Source: Ligula intestinalis (taxonomy: Eukaryota > Platyhelminthes > Cestoda > Diphyllobothriidea > Diphyllobothriidae). Taken from it: a stretch of DNA of 64,000 nt. Each line of letters starts with the position of its first letter. The stretch's first letter is position 1. Under the pieces are notes generated by a model. It saw only the letters and a list, made by a program, of their open reading frames with translations. It did no database searches and had not been told where the DNA came from. A program made the position numbers and the translations under genes. This document shows, piece after piece, positions 45,591 through 56,604 of the stretch. The stretch spans positions 11,162,391 to 11,226,390 of the forward strand of contig JAYGXS010000006.1 of NCBI GenBank assembly GCA_036362985.1, given 5' to 3'.

Positions 45591-46860
45591 AACCGCGTAC
45601 CTAGCCAAGGGTCGCCAAACACCCCCAACTTACACGTGCTCGCCGTTGGTCCAGTGCGGGATAAGTGATGATGTAAAAAGGTTAACCTCAGTGACCTTGG
45701 CAAAGGTCAGCGAACAATCCTCAACTTACCCGTGCTCGCCGTTGGTTCAATGGGGATTTGTGATATTGTAAATAGATGCACCTCAGTGACTATGCCAAGG
45801 GCCAGCGAGCACCCCCTCCCCCCCGAACTTACGCGTGCTCTCCGTTGGTCCAGTTGGGGGATTAGTGATGTTGTGAAAAGATGCATCTCCGTGACCTCGC
45901 CAAGGATTAGTGAACACCCCCAACCTACACGTGCTCACCGTTGGTCCAGAGGGAGATTTGTGATGAGGCAAAAATGTGTACCTCAGTGACCTCGCCAAGA
46001 GTCAGCGAACAACCCATCAGCTTACACGTGCTCGCCGTTGGTGCACTGGGGTCAGCGAGCACCCCCCCCCCAACCTACACGTGCTCACCGTTGGTGCAGT
46101 GAGGAATTAATGATGATGCAAAAATGTGAACCTCAGTGACCTCGCCAAGGGTCAGCGAACATCCCCCAACTTGCGCGTGCTCGCAGTTGGACCAGTGCGG
46201 CTAATGGTAATGTTAAAAATGGTAACCTAAGTGACCTCGCCAAGGGTCAGCGAACAAGCCCCCAACACACACGCGCTCGCCGTTGGTGCAGTGGGGGATT
46301 TATGATATTGTAAAAAGATGCACCTCAGTGACCTTTTCAAGGGTCAGCGAACACCCCCCCCCCCCAACCTACACGTGCTTGCTGTTGGTCCAGTAGAGGT
46401 TTGTGATGATGTAAAAATATGCATCTCAGTGATCTCGCCAAGGGTCAGTGAACACCCCCCGGGCTTACGCATGCTCGCTGTTTGCCCAGTTGGGGGATTT
46501 GTGAAATTGTAGAAAGATGCCCCTCAGTGACCTCCCAAGGATCAGCGAAAACCTACCATCCTACACGTGTTCGCCATTAGTCCAGTGGGGAATTTGTGAT
46601 ATTGTAAAAACATGCACCTCAGTAACCTCGGCAAAGGTCAACAACCACCCCGTCCCCGAACTTACGCGTGTTCACTATTTCTGCAGTGGGGGATTAGTGA
46701 TGATGTAAAAACATGTACCTGAGTTGGCTCTAAAAGGGTCAGCGAAAACCCCCAGAGCCAAGCGTTGGCGAGCACGTGCGAAATTACACACGCTCGCCCT
46801 TGATCCTATGGAGGCTTAGTGATAAATTAGAAAATCGCATGTCAGTGACCTCTCCTATCC
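45590..46860 (+). repeat. Minisatellite array, about 12 diverged copies of a roughly 95-105 bp unit
   Basis: Each unit carries CCTCAGTGACCTCGCCAAGG, GTCAGCGAACA, a C-run, ACACGTGCTCGCCGTTGGT, CCAGTGGGGGATT and TGTGATGATGTAAAAA. Starts recur near 45690, 45782, 45888, 45979, 46131, 46226, 46323, 46425, 46523, 46617 and 46718. The C-run length varies from 4 to 11 between units. The short frames here come from the repeat and are not genes. Confidence 0.9.
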
Positions 46861-48290
46861 CAGCGCGGATTGCTGTAGCCCGCTTTGAAAACACCATAGC
46901 AGTTATCTGTATGGTTGCCGTTTTTGTCCCACCATTGCAAGCAGGTGAAGGAGTAAGGACTGAGTTTAACGAACACATTCCAGCTACAGTGGCCAGGATG
47001 ACCCCTAGAAACTAGATCTTCCCCGCTGGGTACCGGAATGCCAGGAGTGGCGCAAGCGATGAGACCGAGCCACATCATCGAAAAATACGGACTGGGCCAA
47101 CATTGCGACAACATAAACCGATTTATAACAATTGCTGACAATTATCCGCTCGTCGTTCTTCACACTCGTTTCCAACACACCCTCCATCGGCATTTGCAAA
47201 CATGTTGTCCAAGAGATGGCTGCACGTAAAACCGCATAGTCTATATCTTAGTACGCTCGAGGTGGGCCACTTTTGTGTCCCACAGTCGATCGTTTGGAGG
47301 TGCGAAATTCGGATCAGATCATGTACTTGTCCGTGCCCGTTTTAAGCTCCGATTCTCGATTCGCAGTAAGAAACTGCGCCCCTAACACCTCAAAGTTATG
47401 GCACTGTCAAATCCAGAAGCCCGTGTGGCATTCAATGAAAGTATCCCTGCACTGATCAGATATCAATTCGCTGTTCACATCAAACCTACACATAACGTCG
47501 ATAACCAAACTTCGCCCAATACTCAGTTGTCAAACTTGACAGACGCGCTACATTGTGCGATGAATTCGTGCTTACAACAACAGGTTGTACCGAGGAAGGA
47601 CTACATCTCCAAACCGGCCTTGCATCTCTTCGCACAAGCTAGAATCACTCGGTTGTCAAAATTGGATAAATATCACTCAATCGGACATCAAAGTACACGA
47701 TCAACAAGATACGACCGTCAAAACCATTGGATCTAGTCAGCTGGCTCCATGGAATCAGCTTGAAACTCGGACAACTTACGCCAGCTCTATTAACTTTTGC
47801 GTAAGGCAGCTAGCAAATATAAACCTCATTGCGCTACCTTTCGGGATAAGTTGGGTCAAGTGATAACTGATATCGCTGTAAAAACCGATCGATGGCTAGA
47901 GCGCTAGCCCACAGCTTTCAACTGGAATTCCATACGATAGTGGCTGCGAGCCACCTTCGAGGTTTAAACTGCAATCGGTATTCCAACGACTTAACGTTCA
48001 GAAGGCAGCGGGTGAAGATGGTATCCCAGTAGAAGTCTTCCAAACTTATTGTTCTGGTTTTACAGACTCACTACACCGGCTGTACTTGACTATACGGACT
48101 ACCGAAGTCATCTGCACTGATTGGTCATTGTCCATTACCTTACCCATACCGAAACGAGGTGACGTGCCACTATGCTCAGATGACCGCGGTATTCGCCTTA
48201 AAGATATAGCCGCCAAAGTGTTCGCGACCATTCTTCTCTGTAGATTTTCGATTTGACTTCTGGACCGCCTTCGCTTCTATCGCGCTTACT
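46856..48290 (+). pseudogene. RTE-type LINE: endonuclease and N-terminal RT, degenerate
   Basis: Broken frames give the apurinic-type endonuclease: CMVAVFVPPLQAGEGVRTEF NEHIPATVARM, LVVLHTRFQHTLHRHLQ, and KFGSDHVLVRARFKLRF with the catalytic SDH. A region with ALSNPEARVAFNESIPALI follows, then the RT start: KAAGEDGIPVEVFQ, LTIRTTEVICTDWSLSITLP, IPKRGDVPLCSDDRGIRLKD and IAAKVFATILLCRF. This order is diagnostic of RTE LINEs (KAxGxDGIPxExxK ... DWxxxxxxPIxKKGD ... NYRGISL). Many frameshifts and stops; the catalytic YADD part is absent. Confidence 0.85.
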
Positions 48291-48917
48291 AGTGATCCGG
48301 TGCACTTATTTAATCATCGATAAACGCGGATGTTAGCCAAAGGACAACAACAACAAGACCATAGAATGAAAATCTATTGCGTTATCTTAGTACATTTACC
48401 TTTAATGCAAGCGATAATTAATAAATTTTATATTTTTTGCCCGGTGGCCCTCGTCATTGCAAACTTATTACTTTGGAAAAAATACATAAAAAGTTGGTAA
48501 AGTTAGTAGGCAGCGAGAGCGTTTAGTAATGTAGGCAGATAAATTCATATTCACCAACATATCGTCATTTTAAAATGATGGTCAACGCTCTCCTACGAAT
48601 ACGGCCGTTAGTGTAAAACGCTTCCTGCCACTGTTCGGATTCGCGGGTTTCATCAGGTTTCCACCGCCGTATAATTCGTGTTTGCCAGGTCGGTCAGCAT
48701 TCCATAAGCTTGAGTTTCGTTCGGTCTCACCTCGCAGATTCTGCTGCTCTTAGCTACACATTGCAAAAAATTAGCGGAAAATGATTCCCACCTGCCGCCG
48801 CGCGTCCGCCATGCGTCTTCTCATGGTCTGCATCTGCGGTTTCGTAAACAGACAGAAATTGGTTTGCATGCAAACGCTTGTCTACCGTCGGCTCGCACGC
48901 CTCGCGGTTCTCCTCTA

Positions 48918-49139
48918 AATAACACATATCATAAGTGACAAGATTACCCTTACCTTCTGCTTCATCAAACTTATATATTTTTTCCTGTGGCATTTTCCAC
49001 AACGGATAATGGAACCATCGCCATTCCGCGCAAGCTTTCTTCCGACTATTTCATTTGCGCAATCGCACCGAAGCCAAGAGGGCAGCAGTCCTTTCTGTTG
49101 GCAGTACGAAACCAGGTCGTTTAAATTCAGAGTTTTCAC
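48918..49139 (-). pseudogene. Merlin/IS1016-like transposase N-terminal zinc-ribbon fragment
   Basis: The minus frame reads MKTLNLNDLVSYCQQKGLLP, then LRCDCANEIVGRKLARNGDG and SIIRCGKCHRKKYISL. It looks like the N-terminal zinc ribbon of ISXO2/Merlin-type transposases (short helix with QxxGLLP, CxC pair, DGxxxRCxxC pair). The frame breaks where GSFF would be expected and the DDE domain is missing. Moderate confidence, from memory of the family pattern only. Confidence 0.5.
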
Positions 49140-49505
49140 TAGCTCTTCGTATTGCGTTGGTTGAGATAGCCTGACAAATCGCGCACTGCGAGTGTCAGGG
49201 CTGCAACTGGCAAAAAGGCTTCTGTTAGCAAGTCAAAAATTTCAGTACTGTTAAGTCTCTATTACTATGTTCGTTAGCACAGCTCCCAACACGTTGAAAG
49301 CTGCATAAAATACTTCTTTTACAGGGTTCTCACAGCCAGGGAGAGCTTTTAAATAATCTGTCTTAACATAACTTCTTTGTCTTTCACCTGGCCATACAGT
49401 TTCCCTGGAGGTAACCAGCGGCTATGTCCTCATTGTCGGCGAGCTGCATGATGCAAAGAGGTTCACGCCAAAGCTCTCTCCTGCGGCAACTCCAGAAGGA
49501 CTGCA

Positions 49506-50385
49506 TTGAAGGAAAATTTTATCAGTCCTCGGCCAGTGCAATTTGCATTTGTCACGAATTTAATCTTAAGTGACGTTCTTCGCATCCACAAGACCCACAC
49601 CACACCGGCTCACCCGGAAGGAAATGGACAGACTGAACGGACAAATCGTACTATTATCAACCTCCTGAAAGCCCTAACCGAATCGCACAACCGCCGGAAT
49701 TTGGACCTAAAACTACCCTATGCCATCATGGCCTATCGGGTCAATCTCCACTCGTCCACGGAGTATTCCCCCTACTTCTGACTCACTGGCCGTCATCTCC
49801 GACTACCCTTTGACTCCCTACTCCCACTGCATACGTCCGACGATATGTCCCCAGATGCTTACGCTTCTCAACGGCAAGAAACCCTCCACCGGGCACATAA
49901 TCTTGCCCGTTCCCATCTTCACACTACATACGCATGACAGAAATCCTACTTCGATCCAAACGTTCACGTCACCCCACATTCCCCTGGTGACTACGTCCTC
50001 CGTCGACGCGCCACACCCCCCCCCCGTGGGGATACCCTCTTAACTCTTTTGCCCGTGGGAAGGTCCGTTCGTTGTTGTAGAAGCCATCCCCACCTTCACC
50101 TTTCGCATCCGCGACGCCCATGACTCTTCCGGTCCTATATCTACCGTTCATTTGGACAAGCTGACACCCTACACGGGTCCCCTTCCTAGCGCCGACGCAA
50201 CTTCCCCCGTTACGCCATCGACTTCCGTGGAGCTCCCACCCCCACCCCCACCTACCCTCGACCCCGACTCCCTCCATATCCTACCCCTCCATATTGTTCC
50301 CCAACTGGGCGCGGAGGTAGAGATAGGTACCCCTGATCCCTCTGCGGCTCTGCGGACTGAGCCCCCTCTTGGTGGGGGTGTGTAA
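49506..50385 (+). pseudogene. Ty3/Gypsy retrotransposon pol end (integrase core end and C-terminal domain)
   Basis: The first frame contains HTTPAHPEGNGQTERTNRTI, INLLKAL and LKLPYAIMAYRVNLHSSTEY SPYF (integrase core end with the catalytic Glu of the GxxERxNR block), then a TGA. The frame resumes LTGRHLRLPFDSLLPL, HVTPHSPGDYVLRR, and, after a shift, GPFVVVEAIPTFTFRIRD and ISTVHLDKLTPYTGPLPS, a chromodomain-less GPY/F-type tail, ending at TAA 50383-50385. gag, protease, RT and RNase H are absent. Inactive. Confidence 0.85.
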
Positions 50386-50629
50386 GGGACCAACCACCCT
50401 TTTGTTTTAATGCACATTTGTAATTTTCAATTTAAGTGGCGGTTGTAGAGACGACGCGTGAGGCAGTGCCAGATGGCAACCAGTCCGGAGCCTTGAAGGA
50501 CGTGTCGGAAGAGCACCAACTCTTTTCGTCTTCAGAGAAACATTAGTGATTATTATTCTTGTCGTAATTAAATAAACGTTCATACTATACGGATCCCTTC
50601 GCGTTGTGTATGTGATCGCTTGTGGACAG

Positions 50630-50630
<1 letters not shown>
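50381..50630 (+). repeat. Possible 3' LTR of the Gypsy element
   Basis: A G-rich tract (GGTGGGGGTG) resembling a polypurine tract precedes TGTAAGGGACC. An AATAAA lies at about 50570 and the segment ends TGTGGACA before the TA run. No second LTR is in the window, so the boundaries are inferred. Confidence 0.4.

Positions 50631-50684
<54 letters not shown>
50630..50684. repeat. (TA)n microsatellite
   Basis: About 26 uninterrupted TA dinucleotides. The Tyr-Ile frames across it on both strands are artefacts. Confidence 0.97.
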
Positions 50685-50685
<1 letters not shown>

Positions 50686-50689
50686 CTCA

Positions 50690-52170
50690 TCAGACTTCTG
50701 ACTTTGAAGGATCCCAGGCACCAAGTCCGACAGCAGAACCAACTCAGGTACAAGGATCGACAGCGGGAACAGCAGTGAAGGTAGAGGGCGAGGCTTTCGC
50801 GGAGAATAAGGAGAACCAAGTGTGCCTGTTACACGCCTTCAACCAAAACGATTTATACTACGTGCACATTTAATGCTACCCTTTTGCAATCTTGCCTACA
50901 TCCCATTTATTGCCACTCACACTGGATCAGTTTGCCACCTCCTTGGACTTCAATATTCAGTTCCCTGATTATTTGCACTAATAGCATGCTTCCCGGTTAA
51001 ATTTTTGTCCCTATAGCGTTAATTTTGCTCCTATGTCCTATTCCTTTAACACTTATATTCTTATTGAAACAGGCGCTAATTTTTGGCTCTCATTCCTATT
51101 ATTGTTTCCAGTTATCGCCGTCAACAGCTTGTCAGTTTACTACCCCACCCTTATAACCTCCTATTACCAGGTGCCCGTAAGACAGAAGGACCTTGGTTTC
51201 CCAATACCGCCTTGGCCTCACTAATCATTCTCGCTCTTCATAGAAAGCAGTGGTCAAACCACCACCGACGCTTATATCGTTCAGAGGTGACGTTGATTAA
51301 AGTCAACGCTGGAGCTCATAATATCATCGAGCGAAACTAGGAATGCCAATCTAGATTTATGCTTTTGGGGGGAAATGCATTTTTGAGGCCCGTAGCGCAT
51401 AATGGCTTATCACGCTTTCCGCCCTGTCACATCTATCCGCCAAAAGCTGTTCCAGATTATTTTCGGTTCAGACTACGAGGACTAGGACACTGCGGCTAGA
51501 AGAAATATGCCATTGCTAAGTGTTAGTACTAGTACCCACATCTACTGATAACGATAGTACTTGCAGAGCAAGTGCAATAGAAACAGTCCTATAATAGGAG
51601 CATTGCTACTACTCACCTTTTGTATGAGCTTGATTTTGGGTGGAACTATAGGGATATAGTGCTTTAGGCAACAGTCACTTGTGTAGGCCCAAGTGGAATT
51701 TGTAAACCGTAGTCTTCTGTCTTACGGGACCAGTGGAAAATGGGGGTTTATTGCGGAGAAAAATGATATAGAGTGAAGAATGCGTGAGAAAATTAGTTGC
51801 AAGTAGTCGGCATAAATAAATCAATGCGTTAATTGCGGGCGCTATACAGAGCCGGAATAGAGTGTGTAAAACAAAAAATGACATTTTTAGCGGTATGCCC
51901 TATATCCAAAGAATTCACGGTACTGAACTGAAAACACAACAAAAACACGGAAAAAAGCTGAATATTAGTACAACAAAAGTTCATAAATATTAGGAAAACG
52001 TCAAAAAAAGAATTTTTTAAAGAAATATTTCACAAAAAAAGCCTTTGGTACAAAGTAAGCCCTATTAAACAAAAAGAGGGCAGTGAATGCAACACGCAAA
52101 CAGGTTAACATGACCTAAACCTCAACCAAAAACAAATCTTATCCTAAAAATAACCCATTTCACAAATTCT
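50690..52170. other. No gene seen
   Basis: The text TGCAATAGAAACAGTCCTAT with AATAGGAGCATTGCTACTAC (51565-51615) recurs near 52825-52880 as TGCAATAGAATCGGTCCCAT with AATGGGAGCCGTGCTGCTG, a small dispersed repeat. Otherwise unrecognised. Confidence 0.35.
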
Positions 52171-52285
52171 AGCCCTAAACCCTTACCCTTAACCTAAACC
52201 CTAACGCTGAACCTTTACCTTAAACCTTAACCTTAACCCTAACCCTAACCCCAAACACTAAACCTAACCCTTAACTCTAAACCTA

Positions 52286-52316
<31 letters not shown>

Positions 52317-52450
52317 CAACCATAAACCTCAACCCTTACACTAAACCCTTATGCTTAACCCTTACCGTAAATCCTAAACCTAAGCCCTAACAATAACCTG
52401 AACCCATACCCTAATCCTAGCCCTAACCTACGATTAGGATTACCCTAACA
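52171..52450. repeat. Degenerate interstitial telomere-like repeats
   Basis: About 280 bp of CCCTAA/CCCTAAA/CCTTAA variants (for example CCTAACCCTAACCCCAAACA), reading as TTAGGG variants on the minus strand, with one reversed TACGATTAGGATTACC near the right edge. Flatworm telomeres use TTAGGG. It is embedded between other repeats, so it is interstitial in this assembly. Confidence 0.85.
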
Positions 52451-53430
52451 GTGCAGCAAATGCGTCCTTAATGAAACCAGTGATAAATCAATATCGCAAA
52501 CCGAAACTTCACACCTGAGGTGTGTTTTTTAATAGCAAGGGGAACAGTTGCTTCTTTATTAGCGAGATAAGCGGGGTAAGTGTAAAAGCAAGGCTGGATA
52601 GTCGATGAATGAGAACGGTCGATTGAAATGAGTAGATGTAAAATAACCTACTGAAACGAATATAGTAGATTTTTTAGCATGTATTTCTAAAACGAGCCTA
52701 CTCATGCGATTGTTACCGTGCTTTATGATGCTACAAAGACTTTTGACTCCGGTATCATTGCCTGGCGCTGACCACTTGCGGACTTCAGTGGACTTTTCCT
52801 TATCTATCCCGGTCCCAGATATGCAATAGAATCGGTCCCATAATGGGAGCCGTGCTGCTGATACTGCTACAGTTACTGCTACTACTACTGCAACTCCTAC
52901 AAATTTGTTGAATATTACTTAATACCGATGCAAATGAGTGATAGTAGTACTGATAGTAAATTATATTTCCCATAACTCTATCAATATTGAGTAAGAAGAC
53001 GTGCAATAAACATAACAGATGGGAATGTGAGCTAACCAGCATTCCTTTATTAATTTGAGTTGATTGTGTAGGCACCTGGTCTCGTCCAGCAAGTAAGGGT
53101 GACTGTGGTTACGTCAAGGCGCTTATCGCTTGCCTGAACGGAAAACTCCCCCTAGGTGTGAGAGGATGTCCACCGAATTGTCTCCGCGGTGGTCCCCCAT
53201 TCAAGCTTTAGTCGGCTGAAGTGGACTTTGAACTCAGGAGTGATGGATCGTTCTTCATCGTGGGTGACACAAATTGAATTGATAGTTAATTATTTCTATG
53301 GAGCAGTGGAACATATTATGTTGCCAATGCAAGTGAACATGGAAGTCCCAGAAATATATTATGCGTTTCCCGGTGCAGCTTACGGCATGGGCTTTCATGA
53401 CGTACTAGTGGTCGTTTCGCACCGGAAAAA
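52451..53430. other. No gene seen
   Basis: Repeat scrap at 52825-52960 (GCTGCTGATACTGCTACAGT-type). The frame at 53189-53434 may be upstream RT sequence of the next element but is too diverged to support. Confidence 0.3.
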
Positions 53431-53439
53431 GTGACAAAT

Positions 53440-54013
53440 ACCACAGACCACCGCAAACATCAGTACTTTCTGAACGGGATTCCACTAGAAGAAGTGAGCT
53501 GGCATAAAGGTCTAGGTAATTGGACAGCTTCAAACTTACTGCTCTCAGAACAACCTAAAAGGGTTGTCCAAAAGATGACGAGCATCATGCAGTAAACCTG
53601 GCGTTATTTCACAGTTTTTCCGTCTGAACTGTTTGTGCAGAACGTCAGTTCCTTCGTAAGACCGCATTTAGAATACGGAATGCCAGCTTGGAAACTATAG
53701 ATGAAGGAAAACAGTGATCCCATCGATGCAAGGATAGGCAAAAAAACTGGTTGATAGTCTTAGGAATATGTCTTTTCCTGAAAAAATAATTAAACTTAAC
53801 TAGTTCCCCTATACTATAAAAATGTGCTTCGACCTGATTTGGACATTCCGTTTTGTCCATGGACATTCCTGTTCACTGAAATCTGAAGATTTCTTTGAGT
53901 TTGCAAGCACCTGTAGAAGGGCAAATGTGGATGTACACGCCCAGATCCATGTAAGTTTCCCTTTAGTCAGCGGATTGTTCAACCATGGAGCACCCTTTCA
54001 GACGAAATATTGA
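53440..54013 (+). pseudogene. Decayed CR1/Jockey-type LINE, RT thumb and tail
   Basis: Broken frames read HQYFLNGIPLEEVSWHKGLG, SIMQ then stop, VQNVSSFVRPHLEYGMPAWK, and later IWTFRFVHGHSCSLKSEDFF EFAS. This matches the order YxLNGxxLExVxxxKDLGVW ... FVRPHLEYxxxxWxP ... RGDLIxxxxxxHG of these LINEs. At least four stops. The tail overlaps in type with the fragment at 41914 but is a different, older insertion. Confidence 0.78.
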
Positions 54014-55867
54014 CATCGGATACTGTCGCTCTGTTCAAATGGCAAGTAGATTACTTGATTTATGATAGCCAACTACTCGTAATATAGGAATATTGCCGGC
54101 CAGTCATGATCTTTCTTCATGGTTTCAATTTGCATATATCGCACCGCCACATATTTGCTGTAAAATAACCCTGTAAAACCTACACGTGTATGCATTTTAT
54201 GCTGTATATACGATTGCAGTTTTAACTTGACTTTGCATTAATAGGATGATCAAGGGTTAACGCCCATAATCCTCAAAATATACTATAACATATTTTTATC
54301 AGTACCATCGACAATTTATGACCAGCTGAAAATATAGGGTAGTATAGTTTTTCTGTCTTGAAAGTGCGCTCTTGGCAGCTGAAGTATAAGCATACCTTTA
54401 TTATTTTATTCATTCATCCTACGTTACTTCATTTTTGTTAAGGTATATTCGTGAATATGATTGTCGCAGTCACTCGCCCAATATATCAGTGAAAATTTTC
54501 TAAAAATAACTTTATTCTAACCACGCGTCATCTACATTGATTTGTGTGATTATAATTTAGTGTATGCAGGGGAGACAGACGCAGGCTTTGAAAAACCTAT
54601 TCATACATAAATTCTGGCAGACTATGCATATTTAACAGAGCGTTAAGGGTACAGTATATCTATCATTGACGTCTACCAAATGCAGGGCTTCCCAAAAAGT
54701 GAAAAAAATATTTTAAATAATTGTAAACTTGCCGTTTAATATTATTCTATTATTTGAAAAAATATTTGCAAGTAGCAGCCCATTGATTTTCACGGAATTT
54801 TGACTATTACAACGGTGGCTCAATCGAGAGAAGCCATTGAATATGAATGCACCCGAATACCAAGGGCTTTGTTTCATAATGTGTGCGATTCCATTGCTTC
54901 GCGATGTCAGCAGGATCATGATGTAAATAGACGTTAGTCTGAGTACATTCACTGAAAAAAATCATCAAAATGATAATTTTAAATATTCTTAAATTTTGAA
55001 ATGATAAAATTACGATAAACACTAGTTTTAAAATGATGTAAAATGTGTATACATTTTCGGGAAACCCTGGATATGGCCATCAAGAAAATTTACCAAAGTA
55101 TTCTCGCAAATTTATCAATATTTCACGCAAAAGCAGACGTAGTGAGTTCGTTCCATTCATCAATCACCGGATGGAAAAGGAAGTTGGTCCAAAATTCAAA
55201 TTTGGCTTTATGCTTTTCAGTTTATATTAGAAAGCTCACAGAGGATATGCGGCCTTGTTAATCCTAGGAAATTAGGCGTGTATATAATTTGGTTTAGAAA
55301 AAGGGGAATTTTGTGTAATGAGTAGTATTTAATGTTACAGGTAATGATCAGTTAAACTAGGAGATGACCCACTGTTTAGGTAGGCGACAGCGTCCTGCCA
55401 GTTGAACAGTTGAATTATTGTGAAACATGACGGGGAATTTCAGGTTAGGGTTCATGGTAGAAGGGAGATGCGACGAGCTAGACTAAACATATATCAGCGA
55501 GAGGAAGGCAGAGTTATCAACTACCTCCATCGACATAAAATTCCCCTTCACCACCTAGGATATCCGCTCAATAAATTTAGTCTATTCATACAACCCCAGT
55601 CAATTAAGTGGGTTTGCACATCGCTTCTTTCCCTTCCTGGATAACTGCATAACCTCCAGTGCTTACTATTGACACATCCCATGCACATACACACGTGCAT
55701 TTTGCAACATCAATTTAAGGTAGGAAACCTTGATACTCGATTGGGAAATCTGCAACTTTTAGATTACACCATATCTACTGATAGTTTCATAGTTGTTTAA
55801 ATATCCGAAGGTCACGAAAACGCCTATTAGTTTGAATGTCACGTTATTCCATCACGAACGTTTGCTG
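54014..55867. other. No gene seen; 5' flank of the J-domain gene
   Basis: Very AT-rich with short frames only. The last few hundred bases should hold the J-domain gene promoter and 5' UTR; I cannot point to a specific element. Confidence 0.35.
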
Positions 55868-56604
55868 ATGGAAATTGCTCATGCTAAGTTTTACACAGTT
55901 CTTGGAGTTAATAATGATATATCGCTGCAAGATCTAAGAAGACAGTATTTTAAGTTAGCGAGAAAATATCATCCGGACAAAAATGAATGCAAAACTGAAG
56001 CAACTGACAATTTTAAGTTGATTAAAGAGGCGTATGAATTTATTTACGCAGAACTGACCAAGGCATCAAAAGAACCTCAGACAGGAGCAAGAAACTGGAG
56101 GTGAGAAAGCTTAATAACTACCCATGTCGTATTTTATGTTTTTAAATCGAAATTTTATTTATTTCTAAATGTTCGTTTTCCGATCGACTTATATGTTATG
56201 GAGAACCAAGTTGCTTCCTTTGTTAAATCTATCGTCCTGTTCAGTTCCATACAAAGGCAGGTATCTGAGAAAATCGTAGGGTGCATTTTACAATGGTAAT
56301 CTAGTAAACTGTTTAATAGGCTGTTGCTTGAAAGTGTTCTATTATTCATCAAAATAGGGGAAGGTATCTCTGCCATTTTATGGAATAGTCATGCCTTACT
56401 GTCTTAACTTAACAAAAAAGCAAAGGATCTGTGCAAAAAAGATATTGAACTCTTATAAATTATGTTAAAAGAAGTGTATGTGGTGTCTTTCTTGTCAGCA
56501 GCTCTACGCTTGTATCATTTCAATAAATATGGGCTTTTAACTGACTTTCTTCCAGTCCTGTCGTTTGGAAGAAGAGTAAGAGTGACTTGTCATTTTCTAA
56601 ATAA
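55868..56604 (+). CDS. Small J-domain (Hsp40/DnaJ-type) protein, two exons
   Basis: Exon 1 (55868-56100) begins MEIAHAKFYTVLGVNNDISL and contains a complete J domain: helix I around FYTVLGV, helix II QDLRRQYFKLARKY, the invariant HPD loop (KYHPDKN), and helix III FKLIKEAYEFIYAEL. Exon 2 (56556-56604) adds SPVVWKKSKSDLSFSK and a TAA stop. The intron has donor AG/GTGAGA and a good 3' end: a branch-like TTTTAACTGAC, then CTTTCTTCCAG. Unspliced, the donor itself gives a stop after NWR. The predicted product is 93 residues, almost all J domain, so it would recruit and stimulate an Hsp70. It has no signal peptide, G/F region or zinc domain, so it is DNAJC-type, subfamily unknown. The ATG at 55868 is the first in frame. 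Confidence 0.8.

Noticed and set aside
45590..46860. CRISPR-like array
   Set aside because: The roughly 100-bp units diverge along their whole length with no constant repeat and unique spacer pattern; it is a minisatellite.
50580..50873. Tyr-Ile repeat proteins on both strands
   Set aside because: They are translations of the (TA)n microsatellite.
55793..55867. 25-residue N-terminal extension of the J-domain protein
   Set aside because: The extension has no ATG (it begins at TTG); the first in-frame ATG is at 55868, just before the J domain.
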